This document shows, piece after piece, positions 17,262-25,548 of a DNA stretch of 64,000 bases. The stretch is from Paraburkholderia nodosa DSM 21604 (lineage in GTDB: Bacteria > Pseudomonadota > Gammaproteobacteria > Burkholderiales > Burkholderiaceae). The stretch spans positions 248,503 to 312,502 of the forward strand of contig NZ_JAFA01000009.1 of NCBI RefSeq assembly GCF_000519185.1, written 5' to 3'. The notes under the pieces were generated by a model. The model made no database searches, was not told the DNA's origin, and saw nothing but the letters and a program-made list of their open reading frames with translations. Position 1 is the stretch's first letter. Each line of letters opens with the position of its first letter. Made by a program: the position numbers and the translations under genes.

Positions 17262-18203
17262 TCAATGCGCACCGGCGTCCGCCGTGCGTGCGAGCATGGC
17301 GTCGACTTCTTCCCTGCGCGGCATGGAAGGCGCGGTGCCGGGACGCGTGACGGAGATGCCCGCCAGCGCGCAGCCAAAGCGCGTGGCCGTGAGCGCGTCG
17401 TCGCCGCGCGCGAGCGCTGCCGCGAAGCCGCCCGTGAAGCCGTCGCCCGCGCCCGCCGTTTCCACCACCGGGCCGCAGTTGAACGCAGGAAGCAGGACCG
17501 AAGCATCGCGCGTATGGAGCAGCGCGCCGGCTTCGCCCAGCGTCACGATGACGGCGCCCGCGCCCTTGGCGAGCAGCGCGTCGGCGGCGCGGCGCGCGTC
17601 GTCGGCGCTGCGGATCTCGATGCCCGTGAGCGCCTGCGCCTCGGTCTCATTGGGCGTGATGTAGTCGCAAAGCGGGAAGATGTCGTCGGGCAGCGCCATG
17701 GCGGGCGCCGGGTTGAACACCGTCTTCACGCCATGCCGCCGCGCGAGTTCGAGGCCGCGCCGCGCTGCCGCGAGCGGCTGTTCCAGCTGCGTGACGAATA
17801 CCTGGGAGGCCGCAATATCGGCTTCGATCGCTTCGGCGTCGCCGGGGTCCATCGTGCCCGCCGCGCCCGCCGCGACGATGATCGCGTTCATGCCGGTCGT
17901 GTCGTCCACGAAGATATGCGCCGCGCCCGTGGCCAGTCCGTCCACCGCCTGGGTGCGCGCCGTGATGCCTTCGGCGGCCCACGTCGCTCGCGCGATGTCG
18001 CCAAACGCGTCGTTGCCCACGCGCGTGCAGAACACGACTTGCGCGCCCGCGCGCGCGGCGGCCACGGCCTGATTCGAGCCCTTGCCGCCCGGCCCCATCG
18101 CGAATGCCGATCCGGCGAGCGTCTCGCCGATCATCGGCATGCGGCTCGCGCGGAACGCGAGATCGGTCACATAAATGCCGAGGATGACGACGCGTCCGCT
18201 CAT
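17262..18203 (-). CDS. Ribokinase/2-deoxyribokinase (PfkB family)
   Basis: This 313-residue PfkB-family kinase phosphorylates a pentose at O5 with ATP. Visible features are the substrate loop GPGGKGSNQAVAAARAG, the NPAPA segment, NETEAQALTG, and the catalytic anion-hole motif ETAGAGDGFTGG with the base Asp. The N terminus reads YVTDLAFRASRMPMIGETL; the T-D-L there resembles deoxyribokinases more than the A-D of ribokinase, consistent with deoxyribose as substrate. The start ATG at 18203 overlaps the mutarotase stop as ATGA, with AAGGAG inside the upstream gene, so translation is coupled. Either ribose or deoxyribose could be accepted. Confidence 0.83.
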   Translation of the reverse strand: MSGRVVILGIYVTDLAFRASRMPMIGETLAGSAFAMGPGGKGSNQAVAAARAGAQVVFCTRVGNDAFGDIARATWAAEGITARTQAVDGLATGAAHIFVDDTTGMNAIIVAAGAAGTMDPGDAEAIEADIAASQVFVTQLEQPLAAARRGLELARRHGVKTVFNPAPAMALPDDIFPLCDYITPNETEAQALTGIEIRSADDARRAADALLAKGAGAVIVTLGEAGALLHTRDASVLLPAFNCGPVVETAGAGDGFTGGFAAALARGDDALTATRFGCALAGISVTRPGTAPSMPRREEVDAMLARTADAGAH

Positions 18204-18679
18204 TGGCCGTGCTCCTTGGCGCGCGGGGCGTCGGGGGCGAGCAGCACGCCTTTGGTGAACACGAAGCAGCCGTAGCCGCGCGTTTCGCCCGTGGCGATCA
18301 CACAGTAGGCCTTGCGGGCGCGCGCATAGAACGCATGACGCTCGATGGGTGCGAACGGCACGGCGCGGCCTTCCGCGGCGTCGACCTCGGCCTGCGCTTC
18401 GTGCTGCACGGTGGGAATCGTGTTGGGTTCGCCCACCACTTCCATGCGCATGGCCGGGGCTTCGACGAAGGTGTCGAGCGGCAGCACGGAGAGGATCGCG
18501 CGCACGGCGCGGGGCGCATCCGCGCCGTCGATGCGCAGGAGCTTGCCGAGCACCGTGGCGCGCGCAACGGAGTCGGCGGGAAAGTTGGCGTCGCAAACGA
18601 CGAGTTCGTCGCCGTGACCCATCGCGCGCAGCGCTTGCAGGACATCGGCATTCAGAAGCGGGTCGAGATTCTTCAGCAT
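18200..18679 (-). CDS. RbsD/FucU-family sugar mutarotase
   Basis: This 159-residue protein belongs to the FucU/RbsD fold, which interconverts sugar anomers and pyranose/furanose forms. The N-terminal motif MGHGDELVVCDANFPADS is the family hallmark, with the catalytic His and Asp. The C-terminal part (ARARKAYCVIATGETRGYGC) matches FucU better than RbsD. In this operon it would feed the kinase the right ring form after uptake. It overlaps the kinase gene by four bases and follows the aldehyde dehydrogenase by 47. Confidence 0.85.
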   Translation of the reverse strand: MLKNLDPLLNADVLQALRAMGHGDELVVCDANFPADSVARATVLGKLLRIDGADAPRAVRAILSVLPLDTFVEAPAMRMEVVGEPNTIPTVQHEAQAEVDAAEGRAVPFAPIERHAFYARARKAYCVIATGETRGYGCFVFTKGVLLAPDAPRAKEHGQ

Positions 18680-18726
18680 GTTTGTCTCCTCCGATATGGG
18701 CTTGGCGTCTCTCTCTTTCGAAACGC

Positions 18727-21108
18727 TCAGTCGCCGTACGGTATCCAGATGTTCTTCACCTGCACGGCATGGCGCAGGAACGGCAATCCTGCGCTCGTCC
18801 GGTCAAACCAGTCAACCTCACGGCCATGATCGACGAAGGTCCGCTTCAGATTGCCAACCGACTCGCGCTCAACGAGGGACGAATCGGCCGCCGTGCCGAA
18901 ACACCAGAGCGCGTCCACGTCGTCGTGCTTCGCGAGGGCCGGCAGCAGCGCGGCGCGCTCGCCGGTCAGGATGTTGAGCGCGCCCGCAGGCACATCCGAG
19001 GTTTCCACGACCTGATAGAAGTCCGTTGCCGCCAGCGGGCAAGCCTCGCTCGCCAGCGCCACGACGCGATTGCCCATCGCAAGCGCCGGTGCGATCAGCG
19101 AAACGAAGCCGAGCAGCGGCGCTTCGTCGGGGCAAGCGATGCCGACCACGCCCAGCGCCTCGTGCATGGCGAGCGCGACACCGCGCAACGGCGGTGTATG
19201 CACCGCGCCATCGAACTTGTCGGCCCACGCCGCATAGCTGAAAAGCCGGTCGATCGCCATCTCCACTTCACGACTCGCCGCACGCGCGTCGTGCCCCGCG
19301 CGGCGCATGAGTTGCTGCGCGAATTCTTCGGCGCGCGCGCTCAGGTTTTCCGCGAGGTAGTACAGCACCTGGGCGCGAGCGTGCGTGCTCATCTGCGTCC
19401 ACTTGCCCGCACCGCGCGCGGCGGCAACGGCATCGCGCACGTCCTTGCGGCTGCCCGCGCCGACTTCGCCCACCCATTCGCCGTTTGGCGCGTAGATGGC
19501 GTGCGAATAGCCGCTATCGGGCCGTACCTGTTTGCCGCCGATAAAAAGCTTCGCAGTGCGATCGAGACCGGTGCCCGCTTGCGTGAAGTCTGGTGCAGGC
19601 GGGCGCGCCTCGCGTGGCGCGCGCATCGGCAGCTTGCTCCATGCGGCCGGCTTCAGATATTCGAACACGCCTTCGCGGCCGCCCTCGCGGCCGAAGCCCG
19701 ATTCGCGGTAGCCGCCGAAGCCCACGCTCGCATCGAAGAGGTTCGTCGCGTTGATCCAGACCACGCCGCATTGCAGGCGCGGCGCGATGTCGAGCGCGCG
19801 GCCAATGGTCTCGCTCCACACGCTCGCGGCGAGGCCATAGCGCGAATTGTTGGCGAGCGCCACGGCCTCTTCCGGCGTGCGAAAGCTCATGGCCGCGAGC
19901 ACCGGCCCGAAGATTTCTTCCTGCGCGAGCGTCGAGGCGGGTCCAATGCCCGTCACGAGCGTCGGCGGATAGAAGCAGCCGCCCGCTGGCAGTTCGACTT
20001 CGCGCGGCTGCCACACGTTGCAGCCTTCGCGCCGCCCGGCTTCCACGAGCGACTCGATGCGTTCGAGCTGCACCGGATCGACGATCGCGCCAATATCGAT
20101 GCCCTTGTCGAGCGAGGGCCCGACGCGCAGCGTCGCCATGCGGCGCTTGAGCTTCTCGAGAAAGCGCGCTTCGACGCCCTCCTGCACCAGCAACCGGGAA
20201 CCGGCGCAGCATACCTGGCCCTGGTTGAACCAGATGGCGTCCACCACGCCTTCCACCGCGCCGTCGAGGTCGGCGTCGTCGAACACGATGAACGGCGACT
20301 TGCCGCCCAGTTCGAGCGTGAGCGACTTGCCCGTGCCGGCCGTGGCAGTGCGGATGAGGCGGCCCACTTCGGTCGAGCCGGTGAAGGCGATCTTGTCGAC
20401 GCCGGGATGCTCGACGAGCGCCGCGCCCGTGCTGCCGTCGCCCGTCACCACGTTGAGCACGCCCTTGGGCAGGCCGGCGCGATGCGCCAGTTCGGCGAAC
20501 AGGAGCGCGGTGAGCGGCGTGTATTCGGCGGGCTTGAGCACCACGCAGTTACCGAGTGCGATGGCGGGCGCCACTTTCCACGCGAGCATCAGCAGCGGGA
20601 AATTCCACGGCACGATCTGACCGATCACGCCAAGCGGCGACCAGCCTTCCAGCTCGCTCTCCTGAAGCTGCGCCCAGCCTGCGTGATGGAGGAAATGGCG
20701 CGCCACGAGCGGCACGTCGATATCGCGCGCCTCGCGAATCGGCTTGCCGTTGTCGAGCGCTTCGAGCACGGCGAAGAGGCGGCTGTGGCGCTGCACCATG
20801 CGCGAGAGCGCGTAGAGATGCCGCGCGCGCGCCGCGCCGCCCATGGCGTACCACTCGGGTTGCGCCGCGCGCGCCGCCGCGACGGCCGCCGCCACATCCG
20901 CCGCAGCGCCTTGCGCCACGGCGGCGAGCGCCTCGCCCGTGGCGGGCGCACGCACTTCGAAGCGCGCGCCATCGGCGCTTGCGCGCCACGCGCCGTCAAT
21001 GAAATGGCCAAACGTGGCCTCGTGCTGCGCGAGCCACGCGCGCACGGGCTGATCGTCCTCGGGGGCGGGACCGTAATCCATCGTTCGGAAATACTCGGCT
21101 ACGCTCAT
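18727..21108 (-). CDS. ALDH16-type aldehyde dehydrogenase with a second, degenerate ALDH domain
   Basis: This 793-residue protein has two ALDH folds in tandem. Residues about 30-480 form a complete NAD-dependent aldehyde dehydrogenase, with the general base in TLELGGKSP (Glu266) and the nucleophile in NQGQVCCAGSR (Cys300). Residues about 520-793 resemble an ALDH fold again (LFIGGKQVRPDSGYSHA, then ALGVVGIACPDEAPLLGF) but have neither an ELGGK glutamate nor the catalytic cysteine. This matches ALDH16, whose C-terminal domain is vestigial and structural. It starts 13 bases after deoC, so oxidising the acetaldehyde released by the aldolase is a natural role; that is inferred from context. Confidence 0.86.
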   Translation of the reverse strand: MSVAEYFRTMDYGPAPEDDQPVRAWLAQHEATFGHFIDGAWRASADGARFEVRAPATGEALAAVAQGAAADVAAAVAAARAAQPEWYAMGGAARARHLYALSRMVQRHSRLFAVLEALDNGKPIREARDIDVPLVARHFLHHAGWAQLQESELEGWSPLGVIGQIVPWNFPLLMLAWKVAPAIALGNCVVLKPAEYTPLTALLFAELAHRAGLPKGVLNVVTGDGSTGAALVEHPGVDKIAFTGSTEVGRLIRTATAGTGKSLTLELGGKSPFIVFDDADLDGAVEGVVDAIWFNQGQVCCAGSRLLVQEGVEARFLEKLKRRMATLRVGPSLDKGIDIGAIVDPVQLERIESLVEAGRREGCNVWQPREVELPAGGCFYPPTLVTGIGPASTLAQEEIFGPVLAAMSFRTPEEAVALANNSRYGLAASVWSETIGRALDIAPRLQCGVVWINATNLFDASVGFGGYRESGFGREGGREGVFEYLKPAAWSKLPMRAPREARPPAPDFTQAGTGLDRTAKLFIGGKQVRPDSGYSHAIYAPNGEWVGEVGAGSRKDVRDAVAAARGAGKWTQMSTHARAQVLYYLAENLSARAEEFAQQLMRRAGHDARAASREVEMAIDRLFSYAAWADKFDGAVHTPPLRGVALAMHEALGVVGIACPDEAPLLGFVSLIAPALAMGNRVVALASEACPLAATDFYQVVETSDVPAGALNILTGERAALLPALAKHDDVDALWCFGTAADSSLVERESVGNLKRTFVDHGREVDWFDRTSAGLPFLRHAVQVKNIWIPYGD

Positions 21109-21121
21109 CGGTATGGTCTGC

Positions 21122-22135
21122 TCAGGCTACGGGGTGGCGGTGGAAGGCGGAATAGCGGCCGCTCACGTGGTGTTCGAGCTGGCGCTCGATGTCGGCGAGC
21201 AGGCTCGAAGCGCCGAAGCGGAACAGCTCGGGCTCGAGCCACGGCCGCCCCAGCTCTTCCTTCATGAGGATCTGGTACGCGAGCGCGGTTTTGGCGTTCG
21301 ATACGCCGCCCGCGGGCTTGAAGCCCACCAGCGCGCCAGTGCGCTCGCGATACTCCCGGATCATGCGCACCATCACGAGCGAAACGTCGAGCGTGGCGTT
21401 GGTCCCTTCCTTGCCCGTGGACGTCTTGATGAAGTCCGCGCCCGCCATCATGCAGACCATCGACGCCCTGGCGATGTTCGACAGCACGCGAATGTCGCCC
21501 GTGGCGAGAATCGCCTTCAGATGCGCCTCGCCGCAGGCCGCGCGAAACTCGCGCACTTCGTCGTAGAGCGCGCGCCAGTTGCCGGTGAGCACGTGCTCGC
21601 GGGTGACGACGATGTCGATTTCCTCGGCGCCATCCTTAACGGAGGCCTCGATTTCCTTGAGTTTGAGCGCGTGCGGGTTCAGGCCAGCCGGGAAGCCGGT
21701 GGAGACCGCCGCGACGGGAATACCGCTGCCCGCCAGCGCGTCGACGGCTGCCGCGACGAAGCGGTGGTACACGCACACCGCGCCCGTCGTGATGGCCTCG
21801 GGCGCGAAACCGAGCGCGGCGAGCAGGTCGGCGCGCACGGGGTGGCGCGCCTTCGTGCACAGGCGCCGCACGCGGCCTTCGGTGTCGTCGCCGTTGAGCG
21901 TGGTGAGATCGATGCAGGTGATGGCCTTCAGGAGCCACGCGGCCTGCGCGTCCTTCTTGACCGCGCGGCGCGTGCCGAGCGTGGCCGTGCGCCGCTCGAC
22001 GGCGGACTGGTTGACGCGCAAGGCGTCGAGCCACGCCGCGTCGAACGCCACGCCGGCGTTGCGCGCGACATGCGCAGCATGCTGGGCGGGCGCGCCGCGC
22101 AGCACGACGAGCGAGTTCGTTGAGGCTTCTGACAT
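21122..22135 (-). CDS. deoC: Deoxyribose-phosphate aldolase, eukaryotic-type (DERA)
   Basis: This class I aldolase cleaves 2-deoxyribose-5-phosphate to glyceraldehyde-3-phosphate and acetaldehyde. Numbered from the ATG at 22135, the Schiff-base lysine is Lys237 (FIKTSTGKEG), the helper lysine is Lys207 (HLKAILATGD) and the proton-relay Asp is Asp174 (EEIDIV). The 337-residue length and segments such as CIDLTTLNGDDT and GEAHLKAILATGD resemble animal DERA rather than the shorter E. coli enzyme. A TTG at 22159 would add eight residues; neither start has a convincing ribosome site. It is the first gene of the minus-strand operon running to 12320. Confidence 0.9.
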   Translation of the reverse strand: MSEASTNSLVVLRGAPAQHAAHVARNAGVAFDAAWLDALRVNQSAVERRTATLGTRRAVKKDAQAAWLLKAITCIDLTTLNGDDTEGRVRRLCTKARHPVRADLLAALGFAPEAITTGAVCVYHRFVAAAVDALAGSGIPVAAVSTGFPAGLNPHALKLKEIEASVKDGAEEIDIVVTREHVLTGNWRALYDEVREFRAACGEAHLKAILATGDIRVLSNIARASMVCMMAGADFIKTSTGKEGTNATLDVSLVMVRMIREYRERTGALVGFKPAGGVSNAKTALAYQILMKEELGRPWLEPELFRFGASSLLADIERQLEHHVSGRYSAFHRHPVA

Positions 22136-22152
22136 AGGCTGGGAGGCGAATT

Positions 22153-22165
22153 TGTGCAATGCACA
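22153..22165. promoter_or_regulatory. Palindrome upstream of deoC
   Basis: TGTGCA and TGCACA flank a single A at 22153-22165, 18 bases before the deoC ATG. On the minus strand, TTGTCA and TATAGG lie further upstream with a 15-base spacer, a weak promoter candidate. The palindrome would sit between promoter and start codon, a typical repressor position. A TTG start at 22159 would fall inside it. Confidence 0.4.
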
Positions 22166-22336
22166 TCAAACCGTGGTGGTTTATTCGCACTCATCCTATA
22201 CCGATGAAATGATCGTGACAACACTCGTTACAATCCTATCTATCGGGCTCGGGACGTGGGAACGCCGGCCCGCGCGTTCAGCTTTCGCCCGAGGCTTCCG
22301 TTTGCGCGCGCCCGCGCGCCACATCCAGAGAGCGGT

Positions 22337-22783
22337 TTAGAACTGCAACCGATAGCGTACGAAATCGTCGGCTTGCGCGAATTCGTCGTAGAGCTTGCGC
22401 GCGGGGTTGTCCTCGCGCGTATGCCAGTAAAGACGCGACCATGCGCGCGAACGCGCCAGTGCGATGAGGTCTTCGATGAGCCGCCTGCCTATGCCCTGCC
22501 CGCGGCGACCGGGATCGACGAACAGGTCTTCGAGGTAGCAAATGGGCGCATCGACCCATGTGCCTTCATGCAGCACGCAAAGGCTGAATCCCGCCAGCCG
22601 TCCCTCGACTTCGGCGACGCGCGCGAACACCGGCGCGTTTGCATCGAGCATGCTCTGCCAGGTGCGCTCGCTGATGTGTGGCGCGACGCTCGTCCGGTAG
22701 AACGCGTTGTAGCCCGCCCAAAGACCGAACCACGCGTGGCGGTCGGTGGGCGCGACGTCGCGGATAAGGATCGCCCCCGACAT
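22337..22783 (-). CDS. GNAT-family N-acetyltransferase
   Basis: This 148-residue acetyltransferase has the acetyl-CoA-binding segment DPGRRGQGIGRRLIEDL (R/QxxGxG/A motif) after the strand ICYLEDLFVD. The N terminus (MSGAILIRDVAPTDRHAW) is the usual GNAT beginning. It starts immediately after the stop of the upstream GNAT gene (TGA then ATG), so the two are co-transcribed and translationally coupled. The acceptor is unknown; similar proteins acetylate small amines or diamines. Confidence 0.83.
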   Translation of the reverse strand: MSGAILIRDVAPTDRHAWFGLWAGYNAFYRTSVAPHISERTWQSMLDANAPVFARVAEVEGRLAGFSLCVLHEGTWVDAPICYLEDLFVDPGRRGQGIGRRLIEDLIALARSRAWSRLYWHTREDNPARKLYDEFAQADDFVRYRLQF

Positions 22784-23512
22784 TCAGGACGCTGCCGCTT
22801 CTCTCAAGCTCGTAAGCGACGCGCGCTGCTGGCCTTGCGCGTCGAAGTTCTCTTTCGAGAGCCACTGCTCGAACGCGGCTTTCGCGAGCGGCCAGTCCCG
22901 GTCGATGATCGCAAACCACGCGGTGTCGCGGTTGCGGCCCTTGTACACGATCGCCTGGCGGAAAATGCCCTCGAACTGGAAGCCCAGACGCAGCGCTGTC
23001 TTGCGCGAAGGCGCGTTGAGGCTGTCGCATTTCCATTCGTAGCGCCGGTAGCCGAGGTCGTCGAACACGTAGCGCATCAGCAGGTACTGCGCCTCGGTGG
23101 AAAGCGGCGTTTGCTTCAGCCGCGGCGAAAACGTCACGCTGCCCACTTCGATCACACCATGCACCGGCTCGATGCGCATGAGCGCGAACGTGCCCACGGC
23201 CTTCCCGCTCGCGCGGTCGATCACGGCGTAATGGAACGGGTCGTTCGATGCCGCGGCTTTCGCGAGGTACTCGCGAAACGCGGCAAAGTCGGTGAACGGC
23301 TCGGCGAACAGGTAGGTCCAGTCGCGACCGTCGGCCGCCGTGGCGTAGGCTTCGAAGAGATCGGCAGCGTGGCGGTCGAGGTCGATCGGCTCGATGCGGC
23401 AGAACTGACCCTCGATGGTCACGCGCGCGGGCCGCTCGCGCGGCTGCCAGCCGGTGACCGGGTCGCCAATGGGCTGCTGGAATTCGTTCAGTCTTGCTGA
23501 CATGCGTGACAA
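22784..23512 (-). CDS. GNAT-family N-acetyltransferase (RimJ/RimL-like)
   Basis: This 242-residue protein resembles the RimJ/RimL branch of GNATs, which acetylate protein N termini or small amines. The segments GVIEVGSVTFSPRLKQTPLS, YEWKCDSLNAPSRKTALRLG and FQFEGIFRQAIVYKGRNRDT are characteristic of the branch. It is the first gene of a two-gene GNAT unit. A gap of about 180 bases separates it from the MFS gene upstream on the same strand. Nothing nearby identifies the substrate. Confidence 0.83.
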   Translation of the reverse strand: MSRMSARLNEFQQPIGDPVTGWQPRERPARVTIEGQFCRIEPIDLDRHAADLFEAYATAADGRDWTYLFAEPFTDFAAFREYLAKAAASNDPFHYAVIDRASGKAVGTFALMRIEPVHGVIEVGSVTFSPRLKQTPLSTEAQYLLMRYVFDDLGYRRYEWKCDSLNAPSRKTALRLGFQFEGIFRQAIVYKGRNRDTAWFAIIDRDWPLAKAAFEQWLSKENFDAQGQQRASLTSLREAAAS

Positions 23513-23691
23513 GCTCCTCTTGCGCGGGACATAGCCAATATCCGCGTTAAGTTACCGCATGTCGTGGTTCTGTGGAAAGGTCCACGAACGGCGGGGCGCA
23601 TGGAACCACGCAGCGCGCCGCATCGCATCGCGCACGCCGATTGTTCAGTTTTCCTCTGCTTTTCGATTCCCGCGCGCCTGGGCCTGGCGGA

Positions 23692-24972
23692 TCACCGACG
23701 CCCGCCCGCAAGCCGAACCGCTTCGGGATGCCGCCGCAACCGCAGCATCGCGACACAACCCAGCGCCGGCCCCACGGCCAGCATGCCGAAGCCGCCCCGC
23801 CATCCCAGCCACGCCACCACGTACGGCACGAGATGAATGCTCACCAGCGTGAGCAAAAAACCCGCGCAGGTCTGCGCGGTCAGCAGCGTGCCGACCGAGT
23901 CCGGATCGGCCAGTTCGGCCACGCTCGCTGAAAACTGCGCGGAATCGGCGATCACCGAGACGCCCCACACGAGCGCGACCGCGCCCATCACGACGAGCGG
24001 CGCGTGAGCCAGCCAGCCCATCAGCGCGGCACACGTTGCGCTCGTCGCCATCGCGCCGACCGTGACGGCCGTGCGCCCCATGCGGTCCGCCAGCACGCCG
24101 CCGAGCCACGCGCCCGCCGCCCCTATCGCGATCACGCTGAAGGTCATCCATTCGGCGCGCGTGCGGGCGTTGGCCATACCGCGTGCGACGAACGTCTGCT
24201 GCAGGAACAGCGCGAGCCACGCCCACATCGCGTAAAGCTCCCACATGTGGCCCAGGTAGCCGAGATTGGCGAGCCGCAAGGCGGGCCGCCGCCACGCCTG
24301 CGTGACCTTCGCAAAATCGATGCGCGTGGCGCGCCGGATGTTCGGCCCGATGCCCGCAAAGCCGATCAGCAACGCGGCGCACGCCGCGCAAGCCGCGGCG
24401 ACGCCATAGATCGTGCGCCAGCCGAGCCCGCCCGTGGCCGCCAGCAGATGCGGGCTTGCCGAGCCGAGCGTGAGCGCGCCCACGAGCAGGCCGACGAGCA
24501 GACCGAGATCGCCCTGCGCCCAGGTGGCCGCGAGCCGCATGCCGACCGGATACACGCCCGCCATGCACATGCCGGTGATGAACCGCAGCGCGACAACAGC
24601 GCCGCCGACCGGCGGCAGGAACGCGAGCGACGCCGTGGCCACGGCCGCCACGAGCGCGGAACCCGCGAGCATCCGGCGCAGATCGTAGCGGTCGGGCAGC
24701 GAAAGCAACGCGGACGTGATGGTGCCGGCCACGAAGCCGCACTGCACGGCGCTCGTGAGCAAGGCTTCGTCGAAGGCGGCAATGGCGTGCGCCTGCTTGA
24801 TGAGGACCACTACGGTGCTCGACGAAAACCAGACGCCCATCGCCGCCACCTGCGCGAGGAGCAGCAACGCGAGCGAGGCGGCCTTGCCGCGCTGCGCCGT
24901 GCCGAGCCCTGGCGGCCCCGTTTCGTCCGAAGAACGGGAACCGGCAGCGCCTCGAGAAGACGTACGCGCCAC
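23692..24972 (-). CDS. MFS transporter (CynX/NimT-like)
   Basis: This 426-residue major facilitator has about twelve membrane spans and an MFS A-type loop (LADRMGRTAVTVG). The N terminus is a hydrophilic stretch of about 30 residues. It starts two bases after the flavin reductase stop, so it belongs to the monooxygenase operon 26922-23692 and probably imports the monooxygenase substrate or exports a product. The substrate is unknown. Confidence 0.8.
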   Translation of the reverse strand: MARTSSRGAAGSRSSDETGPPGLGTAQRGKAASLALLLLAQVAAMGVWFSSSTVVVLIKQAHAIAAFDEALLTSAVQCGFVAGTITSALLSLPDRYDLRRMLAGSALVAAVATASLAFLPPVGGAVVALRFITGMCMAGVYPVGMRLAATWAQGDLGLLVGLLVGALTLGSASPHLLAATGGLGWRTIYGVAAACAACAALLIGFAGIGPNIRRATRIDFAKVTQAWRRPALRLANLGYLGHMWELYAMWAWLALFLQQTFVARGMANARTRAEWMTFSVIAIGAAGAWLGGVLADRMGRTAVTVGAMATSATCAALMGWLAHAPLVVMGAVALVWGVSVIADSAQFSASVAELADPDSVGTLLTAQTCAGFLLTLVSIHLVPYVVAWLGWRGGFGMLAVGPALGCVAMLRLRRHPEAVRLAGGRR

Positions 24973-24974
24973 GC

Positions 24975-25484
24975 TCAGGCCGCCGCCGCTGCCGCGTGCG
25001 CCTGCGCGAGCACGCGATGAAACGCGCGGCCGAACCAGATCAGCCCGTCGCGCCCGCCCACCATGCGCGCCGCCTTGATCTCACAGAAGAACACCGTGTG
25101 CGTGCCGACTTCGGTCGTGCGCGCGATGTGGCAATCGAACGAACTCACCGCGCCGCGCAGCGCGGGCGCGCCCGTTTCGAGCCGATACCACTCGGCAAGC
25201 GCGAAACGTTCGGCCATGTCGATGTCTTTCGTGGCGAAGCGCGTGGCCACCTCGCGCTGGTCGGCCGCCAGCACGTTCACGCAGAGCCGCCCGTTCGCGC
25301 GCAGGATCGCGTTGTTGCGGCTCGTGCGATTGATGCAGACGAGCAGCGTGGGCGGCTCGTCCGTCACGCCGCACACGGCGGACGCCGTGCAGCCGGCGCG
25401 CCCGGCGTCGCCATCGGTGGTGACGATGTTCACGGCGGCGCCAAGACCGGACATGGCGTCGCGAAAGAGGGATTTGTCTACCAT
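24975..25484 (-). CDS. Flavin reductase (HpaC-like), partner of the FMN monooxygenase
   Basis: This 169-residue protein has the flavin reductase fold: FRDAMSGLGAAVNIVTTDGD at the N terminus, then AGCTASAVCGVTDEPPTLLV and NGRLCVNVLA. Such proteins reduce FMN with NAD(P)H and hand it to a two-component monooxygenase. The gene directly upstream encodes an NtaA/DszA-type FMNH2-dependent monooxygenase, which makes the pair clear. It is 64 bases downstream of that gene and two bases before the MFS gene. Confidence 0.87.
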   Translation of the reverse strand: MVDKSLFRDAMSGLGAAVNIVTTDGDAGRAGCTASAVCGVTDEPPTLLVCINRTSRNNAILRANGRLCVNVLAADQREVATRFATKDIDMAERFALAEWYRLETGAPALRGAVSSFDCHIARTTEVGTHTVFFCEIKAARMVGGRDGLIWFGRAFHRVLAQAHAAAAAA

Positions 25485-25548
25485 ATTCTTGCCCGCTTGC
25501 CGCGGTCTCCTCGTAGCGGGAATTCAGTGCCCGATTTTCATGCCTCGC

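Noticed and set aside
18349-21267. A 972-codon open frame on the plus strand
   Set aside because: It is exactly antisense to the FucU and ALDH16 genes, Arg/Ala/His-rich, without any recognisable domain; it is a shadow of high-GC coding on the other strand.
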